The notes under the pieces are model-generated. The model searched no databases and was not told the DNA's origin. It worked only from the letters and a program-made list of their open reading frames with translations. Positions 54,471 through 64,000 of a stretch of DNA of 64,000 nt are shown in pieces. The position numbers were made by a program, and so were the translations under genes. The DNA is from Eretmocerus hayati (taxonomy: Eukaryota; Arthropoda; Insecta; Hymenoptera; Aphelinidae). Where the stretch lies: NCBI GenBank assembly GCA_029851415.1, contig CM056743.1:11524727-11588726 (forward strand). The letters run 5' to 3'. How positions within the stretch are numbered: position 1 is the first letter of the stretch; each line of letters starts with the position of its first letter.

Positions 54471-56507
54471 TGCTGAAGCTTGTCAAAATTATTCCTAGAA
54501 GTGAATATGACAATTGTCGACGTAGAGTTCTGAATGCCTTTTCTAAACTTTGAATGTATCGACATTTATGTTTTATGGACTCTTGTATTAACTTAAATAT
54601 TATTACCTAATTGAGAACATTTTATTCAATTTGATAATTGTTATTCTTCAATTGTTGCAAATTGCCTTTACCGTTGATGAAAACATTTTGATTCAAAGTT
54701 ATCCAGCCAGTTTGTAATTGCAAGGACAACCTTCAAGTTTTGTCCAAGGATATGGAATAAGAATGGTGACGATAATTAATTGGACTAGAATAATTACCAA
54801 AATGTTTATTTAATATACCTTTTCAATTGATTGATAAGTTTCATTACTGTGAAATTCGTCCATTATCTACAACAAGAAGGTACCAGCTGGGTGACAACTA
54901 CTTCCTTCATTTTCAAAAACTTGAATCGTTCCCCAACTTTTGAAAATCGAAAGGTCTGCTTCCTTCTTCCTGTACATATACACAATGCACAGAGGGAAAA
55001 TACCAAATTCCCCAGAGATGAGGAAGGAAAGTAAATTTTTGTTTCCACAATATAAAACTCTTGAAGTAGTACTTGGTTGGGTGCCACATATGTATAGCAT
55101 ACTGGCGATGATCAGAGCCATCCCTGGAATATTAATCCATGCAGGTGGCCTTAAAATTACTAGTACTTTATTATTGTCGACAATTATTGTCGAACTGTCT
55201 ATGCTACTATTCGCATGCAGCGATGGAGCAGAATGCTTGAGAAAAAAAACATCGAATCTGCCGTACCGGCCCAGTCTGTACGCGGGTCCCCCAGAAACTT
55301 GCACGGCACACGCATATATGCTTAATCTGGACGCAGCCACTGACGTGAATGTACGTGCACTCCGCATTCGATGCTTTCGAGAAATTCATCGATCAATCGT
55401 ACAATCGCCATTTGTGATAGGATCGGGAATCATCGCGTCACAGCGTTGAAATTTTTTGGTATCCCACGAACTACAGCTAGTGACTTCCGGGCATGATATG
55501 ACTGTATTATATTCTGCTAACCACCAAATTCCAATGTGCAACTTACCAAGCCACATCATCAGGGAAATTCATCGTTCCAATTAAAGCCCTAATTCTGCGT
55601 ACTCCTAGCTCCATCCCCATATCGTCACATCTCGCTACTTATTCTCAATTCCCACAACCATTTGATCATCTGATATCGATGAATAAGTTCTCGGCTACTT
55701 ATACTCAGACTTGACGCTAGCAACTCCAATCTCTGATCCCTATCCTGAACATTCAGTACATAGGCAGAGTTTCCGATTCCATCTCTGTGCATTTGTGCGA
55801 ACTTCTCGTCCAACTTCTCTCGTAGCTGAGTAAGCTCGAGCCATGTTTGACTTGTCAGTGCTTTCCGACAGGCGTACGTATTTAATGGCTCCAGATGCAG
55901 ATCTCAATTTTGCTGGAGTCAGAGGTGGGCGATAGTCGCATGCATTAGATTGCACGAATTGGCTCCAATCAAGTAAGTAAGGTCCACATACTCTATTGAA
56001 ATTCGATCGCCTGAGTGCTGATTTAATATTCTAATGATACGAGCTTGCTGTGGTCTGCTTATATCGCGCATTCGTTGGTATTTAGTTCGACTCTATGGTT
56101 CAATTCAAGTAGAATTTCCAGGAATTATTCGTACGACTCAATGGGAGAAACTGTTGATGGGTCTTCCGTTTAAATGCGGCTCCAAAGTTCATGTTTTGTG
56201 GAATTTGAGGGGAAGCTGGTATAACTGATTGATTTCAGATCCCCAAGACATTCAGTTGAATTTCTAGAGATTACCTCTGATCGTCATCACCTCTCGGAGA
56301 TTCCCTCTCCCTTGCAATATATAAATCGGTTTCCGTTCTGAGTAATGCCTTCGAGTTTCTCCATGATTCTACATGAATGATATACACCTAGGGAATACTT
56401 ACCAGTAATAATGTATTGACCCGGAGCCTCTCATTCAATTCTAACTAACCGGATATTTGTTTTGAGGCAAGATGTGACGAGATACTCTCCAATTACTCAG
56501 AATAGAG
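54471..56507. other. no gene recognised; long open frames at 54867-55449
   Basis: A 169-codon frame on plus (54940-55449) overlaps a 166-codon one on minus (54867-55367). Neither shows a known domain. The part 55240-55440 is GC-richer. One of the frames may be a decayed coding region, but I cannot say which. Confidence 0.25.
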
Positions 56508-56509
56508 TA

Positions 56510-57283
56510 CAGGCGTCCCTCGTTACGCGGGGGTTACGTTCCGGGAAACAACCGCGTTGAGCGAAGCATCGCTGTTATGGGAAAGTAGGGGATGTGTATA
56601 ACGAGGCTGTTGACCCACCCACCAAGACCAAACGTTTTTTGTAAATTCAGTATATAATAGTCTTTTCAATCATGAAATCAACGTTGACTCGCAGAAAACC
56701 GTTGTAGAAGGATGCAGAGGGAGGGGGATGTGATACCCGTTTCGCACTCCAAGTCCAAAGAAAATGGACATGGAAATGATAAAAATTCGATCTCGGCAGA
56801 TTAAAGTGATGCAATGACCTGTAACACAAGTTTCATTTTTCAATTCTGCAATTGTTGGAATCGCAAGATAGATCGTACGCGCACAAATTGCCATTTTTTG
56901 ATCGTATTTTTCAAATTTGTCAGATTGAAACCAAAAAAATAGAATTCTGCGTCGAGCCCGTAATATCTCGTACGGGTGTGAGCGAGTTTGACTAGTTCTA
57001 CAACCTGAGTCTTCACATTTATTTCCCAAGAATCAAATTTGAGTCCTCCAGAGAACAGTTTACGTTTTCGCGAACTTGTCCTAATATGCGGATTATTTAT
57101 CATATTTGCGGGGTATTACGCGTCTTTTTTGTGAAGTCGTTCGAAGTTTCCTCCGGAAATTTTATATTGAAAATCGCGTTGGACAAGTCGCATACCGCGT
57201 TGAACAAAATTTAGGTGGTATTTCAAAAACCACGTATAACCAAAACCGCGTTGAGCGAAACCACGTTGAACGAGGGACGCCTG
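56510..57283. mobile_element. Tigger-type MITE
   Basis: Ends CAGGCGTCCCTCGTTACGCG and the complement of CAGGCGTCCCTCGTTCAACG, flanked by TA (56508-56509, 57284-57285). CGCGTTGAGCGAA-like motifs are repeated near both ends. 774 bp with no transposase; the ends resemble those at 35181 but belong to another family. Confidence 0.78.
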
Positions 57284-57285
57284 TA

Positions 57286-59497
57286 TCTCATGAACTCAGA
57301 ATGATAAGTTTCATTCGAATCATGAGTTCAAATGAAACAATAGCCTTGGGCTGGAACCAAATTCTGAATCCTCAGTTGATTACCTTAGCGTTTTGGAGAC
57401 TGTTTTTTTATTGAATCATTACTTTTGGGAGACTTGTTCCCATATTATACGGATCGACGGTAGTTCTACGTGGTGTTTTTCTTTTGATAAGACATTTACC
57501 GACAAGATATCCTCCGATTCCTTCAATTTTTTCCATCTCCCCTAATCTAGGAGTGGATATTATTGAGCGAAATATTGAGATGGAAAATGACGAACTTGTC
57601 TTTACTGATCATTCTTTCCCGGTGATTTCATAGCTCAACCCTGCCCCGAAAAATTTTTCCTGCGTCGTCATGAAAATGATTGGCTATCCGAGATAGAAGA
57701 TGGAAGGGCACGAATTTCACTTCACTTGTAATAAAGAATTTCCAGAAATGAACTCATTCAAAATTAAGGTCATTTTGAGAAAATTAGATACAAATGTGAA
57801 TATGTTCTGCACTCATTTGTGAAACATGATATCATTTTGAATTACGGAATGATGAACCTTTGTGTATCAGAGAAATTCTCATGTTTCTCTCCCGAGCACA
57901 ACCTGGAGGAACGAGCTCAATTCTACTCGGCACTACGCTTTTGCTGCAAGCTCACGCAAAGTTTTTACCACATAATAAGATCCAGCAGTATCATTAACAC
58001 GAGTCCCTGATTAAAAACTCGCAGCTGTCTAGATTTAATATGCTACGCCTCCGGATGGTAGTAAGAATTATTCTATATTTGATGAGGTCTCCACTGAGTA
58101 GGTATTGACTGGAACATGCTCTCGATTGATCGATACTATACTGCTCTTGCTCCTGAATGAAGGACTGAATTCTCATATTCCTATTGAACAGAATTGCATT
58201 GAATTCTATACATTCAATTATAGTAAACTATACATTAATTGAGACGGTAGGGTTGCCGTGTACGATAAGGATATGTCAGAATAATTCTCTGATCTTGCTG
58301 TCATCATCAATAAAAAACAATATATCTGAAAAGTGATAGAATTAATCGGAATCATCGATTAATTCGATTTTGAGTCCAGAGATCACCGTTTCGAGGAAAC
58401 CATGCTTAATTGCTCCTGTAACTTCCACATTTTCTACAGGTGTTTCTTCTCCACATCTGTTATCATTACCTGATGAATGTGGGAACACATCAATCTTTAC
58501 AGGTTGAACAAGTCTGTAGCTTGCCAAAATGTTCCTCATATACATATATCAGCTATGCACTGTGTGATTAAGAATGAGTTGCAAGGAACCATGCTACCAA
58601 TGCATATCCTCATCATCACAGAATACGAGAAAATAGCGTTAACTGATATGCCGCTCTTCCAATTCTCCGGGGTTTATCGAGCCAGAATCTTTATGCTCCA
58701 GATAAGTTTGTTCACTCATCGATTGCATTGGTATATGAACCAGGCTGACCAAACACAGACTTATACTACTACAGTCCCCACGCTCGTACTAGGTATGTTG
58801 GGTGACGAGCAAGTGGGTAGTTAATTTTTCTTTGGGAACCGTGTATCCACCTTGATTCCATTTGAGCTACAGGAATCGTATTCTACAACTTATTATCTTT
58901 GGGATATGATGAGCCCCTGTAGCTGAGATTTTTTGAAATTGAGTGGCATCTCACTTTGCCTGGATCGGTTGAATCAATCCTGCATCAATAATAAATACTA
59001 CATATTTCCAAGCTTTGATGAAAAATTACCAAAGAGAAGGGAATCTGCTGGCAATCTGGAGGTTTTCTTTGAGCAGCATCTGGCAGTGTTACAGAAATTG
59101 GGACTATTGTAATAATATGAGAGAATCTAAATGATGTTCGTGCTACGGTCATCTAAGATGATGGAAAAATGCTGAAGATATCTACTTTATCGCCTTTCTC
59201 TATTCAAAACATCTGTTTACACGGAACATATCTACTCGATGAGAATTGTGATCGAAATTTTCAAAACAAGGTGCGAATACATTAGACCATCTCGAACAAA
59301 TACATAGGTTTCGAATATCCGAAAGATTAAATATGTCTACTGTATTACCCATTGAGATTGAAAGACGAGGCTTCAGGAGCCTCAAGAGTTTTGGGTGATC
59401 GTTACCAGAATTTCATCAAGAGACTACTCTACCAATCGATATTTGTGGGACTTCGATTCGAGACGATCTATAGGCGTGAGATTCATCTTCAATGGCT
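57286..59497. other. no gene recognised
   Basis: AT-rich; the largest frame (58477-58824, 115 codons) has no family signature. Confidence 0.4.
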
Positions 59498-59657
59498 CTT
59501 AGGCTCGAATTTATAGTCGTAATCCGGAGTCCGGATAAGCTAATCCGAGGCGCCACAATCGCCAGTCCTAATAGATTCGCTAACTCGCCACACCGATTGT
59601 GGCGCCTCGGATTAGCTTATCCGGACTCCGGATTACGACTATAAATTCGGGCCTAAG
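59498..59657. repeat. near-perfect 64-bp inverted repeat (hairpin)
   Basis: Arms 59498-59561 and 59594-59657 are complementary with one mismatch, separated by 32 bases. The arms include CCGGAGTCCGGAT and GAGGCGCCAC. No target duplication is evident. The lack of divergence between the arms implies recent origin or correction. Confidence 0.88.
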
Positions 59658-62600
59658 ATCGCTGTAAGGATGAAAAACGTGTGCTAGTCTTAGCTAAAGA
59701 ATTCAACATAGAATGCTTATCTCGAGAGAAGATTTACCGGAGAGACTCGCGACATGGCGTGAACAGGCGAGTTCATCAGTATGAATGCGTTCGGCATGCC
59801 AATGAGCTCATTTTTCACATTGAACATTCCCCAACTAAAAAAACAATGGCCACGTACATATTTCATTAAGAATCAGAGTATAGCTTACTGGTCAAACTTT
59901 ACTTGATCCAAATTCTGTGGACTCCCTCTTTCATCATGGATGTATGGATGAATTCACAGACCAATTAGGACTGACGAGAGTGTCACTCGGTTTCGCAGAA
60001 TATTGCCTCTCATTCTGCAAAGTCTCATCAACTCGTGCTTTGAGCTCATCAAGCTCTAAATTTGTATTTTCAGATGATACACGTGTAAGAGACTTTTACA
60101 TATGAATCACAATGAGCACATAACAATTCCATGTGAATTTCAAACTAGTTCTCACATGATCAAAAATAGAGAAAGATAAGACATCCTCCTCTTGGCCATG
60201 TTCGTCGAGAGCGCGAGTGAGTCCGAGTCAGAAAACAAGCCTTATTTATAACTACATAATCAAAACAGAATGAGCGGATGTATTCTGATGAGTTACACAA
60301 AAGTTCATCGAATTTGATATTGATGAAATCTATACTAGTAGTATCCCGGTTTGTCCAACTTGGGCGTGTCTTCGATTTTGTTGATATTAATCTCATGAGA
60401 TTCGATGTGAATCATCTCGGGAAGTGAATATTTGTTGAAATTAGCTTCTCAATCTCGGATTTGTGTGTACATTCAATCAAAGTCATATTTGGGTTATCTT
60501 AAATGCCCGTGGTGATCAATTCGTATTTCTATTGTTGTATTTGTCCCGAACTTCCTGAGTAAACTCTTTCCTAAACTGATCATCTCCCATATCTTAGCCG
60601 TGACTCGTAGAATTGAGGGTGGACTCAAGTTTTCGAATAAGTGAGATTATCTCAAGAAGAAGTCATGGCAATAGGAGATACAAACTTCTTACGTACGAGC
60701 AAGGGTGCGTTCCCTCAGATTCTTATTATTGAAACCTGTAAGTACGATCTGCGCGTTTAGATCAACTCTGTCGATAGAGCCATTCCACTTTCAGATCAAA
60801 TATTTCCCATTGAAATCTAAATACAGCAAAAAATTTCCTGATCAACAGTAATTAGCAACATTTTTCGATGAAAAATTCACACGAAAATGAACTTCAGACT
60901 TACTCATCACAGTAAGTTGATTTATGTCCCTAGTATCTAGGTATAAATACAGCTCGTTCTCTCACAAGATCTTACTGGTGCTTTCGACGAGCTCAAATAA
61001 AGACGAGTTGGTTTATCTTCCTCCAATTTTGATCATGTGATGACTATTTTGAGGTAGATGTAAACTTGTCATGTGCTCACTGTCTTCGTTGTGTATCAGT
61101 GTTTTTCATATGTGATATTTCTTATTGGAATCCCAAGCCTGATGAGCTCAAAGCATGAGTCGACGAAGCGCCGGAGAATGGGAGACAATATTTTGCAAAA
61201 TCGCCCTTTTGATCACCTCAATATCCATCAAGCGATCAATTCATTTGTACATCTAGGATTCCAATTTTCCTGATTATTCCAAACGACGAAGCTTATGGCT
61301 GACTCCTGAGTCAAAACTCCTCTGTTGTACAACTAGGGAAGATCAAGTATTTACCCTGCTCCTCACTATGTCATGATAACAGCTGGAAATGTCCGAGTCA
61401 AGGATCGCACTCTTAGGATATTAATGAGATCGCAAAGATGTTGCTATAGCTGCATAGCCTCAAGCTGAATTCAAGCACATCCTTCCATCCGTCATGTGCA
61501 CATCTGTTCGTTGGTACTCATAAGCGTGTGTGAGTAATTTGTGAAATTGCTTGCATGTTTCCGGCCATGCACTCAACGATTACACAGACGTGAGGAGATT
61601 AGCCTGGTCCGCTTCTTACTCGTTGTCCTACATTTCTTGCCCATCTCCTCTATAATGCTGTACAGTTTAGCATAATACAACGCCTGAATTTTGAATTTTT
61701 GGGTGAGTCATTCTGCTCGGACTTAGTTGACATCTGCATGAGCTCACACTCACTTGAGCAAATTTTGAATCATCATCTTTATTGAATATTGCGGTCAGCT
61801 GGAGTTGTATTTCTATCATTAGTTCTCTTGAATTGAGATATACGGAAGGTCAGGGATGGGAATCTTGTCTATTTATGTTAAAACTGTAGTGAATTCCATG
61901 TCTGGCAAGATAATAGTTCGATAAGAGTTGACATGGTGGATCAACTTTCTCGCAGACATTTGTCACACTCCCCAAATTACACAATTCTTATCTAATTATC
62001 TGAAAGAGTGGTTAGAATATGTTTGAACGGAATTTTGGCCACTCGGGGATCTTCCGGCTCAAGGCACCAATTCGAAGCAAAGTATTCCAAAGATCTCCAT
62101 TCGGACGAATATACTAAATGAGAAAGGGAAGGGGGATCTAATTGGGTGAAATTGGAACGAACCCGAGATAATTTGCTCATTCGAACGTGGGATAATTGGA
62201 TCTGCAGATTGGACCATTCCGTGTGATATCTAACACTAAATCTTTCAGGTAATATTATATTTCTTGGAGAATCTTCTCACTTCTTCCTCAGGTAAGAACC
62301 AAAAATAATCAGCAAGAATTGAATTTCGGAATTCGTTGGAATTTTCATCGGGCCATCTCTCATTTTTCTCATAGCTACTCATTTGTCTTGGGCTTTGAAT
62401 AACTATCGTGATCTGGAAAATGACATGTATTCCCTTCCCGTCATCCTACTGTTCTATGATGTTATATGCGAAAAGCTTCAAACAAGAATGAGAACATCGG
62501 GCTTTCTGATTCTCCGAAAGTTTAGTTTGTTCCCATTTAAGCGTTAAAACCCCATGATGAGATTCATTTCAACGTGCAATGGAAGAAGCATGTTATTACA

Positions 62601-63905
62601 TAACATCGGAAAGACTATGTACATAAACTATAACCGGTTCGATCCCTTGAAATCTGGGTCGTATAAAAACGTATGGATATCGTTATTATGAGTGAATTCG
62701 CTTCTACGGAGCTTTTGATCTGGAGCAATGCGTGCGTAAAATTTTGTGAAACTTCGGTCGATTATGCAAAGCATCATTCTAGGATTCCTGACAATTCTAG
62801 ATGTCTATGAGTATGCTAGGGGTGCATTCTTGGTCAAAGGAGTCCTATCCACATAACTCAAAAGTCCTGTTGACTTCAAGCTGATCAACGACTCAGAAAG
62901 ATTAAAATAGGGTTCGGACAATGACAAGTAAATCCTACCAATACGAAAATCCGATTAAAACTCAGTGTCTACTATTGAACCTCAATTACCATAAAATACA
63001 GGTCCTAGAATAGAATATATAATCTTGGCAGGCATGGAATATCGACACGAGTATATGTTCAACGTCTTGTCGATGGGCCCTGCAGAACACACCGTCTCAC
63101 AGAGGGCCCATCGAATAGTTTATGAAAGATAGATATATCTGATCGACATTGAAAGAAATACTCAATCAGTCAATTGCAATGAATCGATCGCTGAATGATC
63201 AAACTTTCCTCGATGCCGACCGCTTTGCACGGCATGTCTCTCAAGTTTTAAATTCCACCATGACCCGCAATGAGTGAGCTCATTTTCATTGAACAACGGG
63301 TCGTGTTATTCATTCGAATCACGAGCTCGACAAGGCGTGACGACAATGTGAAGTAACTCACTCAAGTGTGAGCGAGTGAAAATAATGTCTGAGAAAATAA
63401 AAGAAAAATTACTCATGAGTGTAATACTCGTGCGCGCACCGAGATGAAAACATCCAGACAGTGGTAGGTCAGTAATTAAGACGATACAGTAGTCACATCG
63501 CGTACTGGCCTCGTATTTTGTCAGCAGCTGTTCGTTATTTTGTCCTTGGTATGAAACGATAAATGCAGGAAGTTCTCAAGGAGTTCAACATTTCTTCGGA
63601 TATTGGATGAAAAAGGGAGGGAATCTGTATGAGTTGAGTTGACTCAGGGAATGAGGTTTTGACGGTTAAGTTAGTTGAAACTGAGCAGAATGGAAGAGTA
63701 GAGTTCCTGTTCATACTTAATTAGTTCATCGACCGTCAGTTCATCCACGAGAGTGTAAGATTCTATAGCAGCATGAAAGTCATTGATTCAAGACGAAAGA
63801 AACTGCAAATATATTTGGAAATCCATAGAACTTGACAATCTGACAGAATGACAAAATATTCCATGGCCTCGAACTATCATCCTATTGATCCTATTAATGA
63901 GTGGG
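59658..63905. other. long stretch without recognised features
   Basis: 4.2 kb of AT-rich DNA. A GGTTCGATCCC near 62636 looks like a tRNA B-box but has no matching fold upstream. No coding-like frames are seen. Confidence 0.4.
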
Positions 63906-64000
63906 TTTAAAATTTCGGAAAGCCAAAACTTCGGAAAGTCAAAAATTTGGAAAGCCAAAATTTCGGGATGCAGGATTTCGGAGAGTTTGAATTTTGGAGA
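63906..64000. repeat. short tandem repeat reaching the window end
   Basis: About five imperfect 17-20 bp units of AATTTCGGAAAGCCAAAA type. It continues beyond the window. Confidence 0.7.

Noticed and set aside
54863..55449. Overlapping 169- and 166-codon frames on both strands
   Set aside because: No domain or compositional signal favours either strand; kept only as a remark.
62625..62670. GGTTCGATCCC, a tRNA B-box-like sequence
   Set aside because: No A-box at the right distance and no cloverleaf can be drawn.

Overview
The window reads as repeat-dominated intergenic DNA from an animal nuclear genome, most likely an arthropod (probably an insect). The background is AT-rich. Two introns of 72 and 79 bp can be read in a transposase gene, and the mobile elements are animal types: Ty3/Gypsy with a tRNA-Lys-like primer site, piggyBac-type TTAA insertions, Tigger/pogo TA insertions, a non-LTR retroelement 3' end, and hammerhead-ribozyme motifs of the Penelope kind. 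I see no rRNA or convincing tRNA gene, no CRISPR, no bacterial-style operon and no intact multi-exon host gene. The species cannot be named from the sequence.

Layout. 1-11 kb: a piggyBac-like non-autonomous element (569-1397), a truncated LINE (2501-3297), a foldback element (4356-5036), a palindromic MITE (6776-7104), a decayed BORCS6-like gene (7123-7606) and a second LINE tail (10161-10330). 11.2-18.2 kb: a young, GC-rich Ty3/Gypsy element with 1,045-bp LTRs, gag, a textbook -1 frameshift signal, and pol with a broken integrase. 18.3-21.3 kb: open frames next to the insertion site, two copies of a hammerhead-like element, and a solo LTR inside the second copy. 22-29 kb: three foldback or TIR elements, one 2.28 kb long with an 8-bp target duplication. 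35.2-39.3 kb: a Tigger element with a nearly readable transposase and a 1.8-kb foldback nested in it. 43.5-46.7 kb: another foldback, then a MITE split by a solo LTR. 49.4-53.6 kb: a MITE, then a 2.7-kb element full of short inverted motifs with a further MITE inside. 54-64 kb: a coding fragment, a Tigger-type MITE, a near-perfect 64-bp inverted repeat, and otherwise featureless DNA.

Most unusual signal. Three different LTRs (11232/17205, 20220-21305, 45229-46455) carry, upstream of the TATA box, arrays of about 20-bp dyads of the form GTAAY-N10-RTTAC. In the complete element six of these lie at exactly 21-bp spacing and three more at 30-31 bp, so all nine lie on roughly one face of the helix. 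Two of the LTRs also encode, downstream of the TATA box, a 64-66 codon reading frame whose differences are mainly synonymous. This suggests a conserved small protein carried inside an LTR. Together these look like an LTR-borne regulatory module that I cannot match to a known system.
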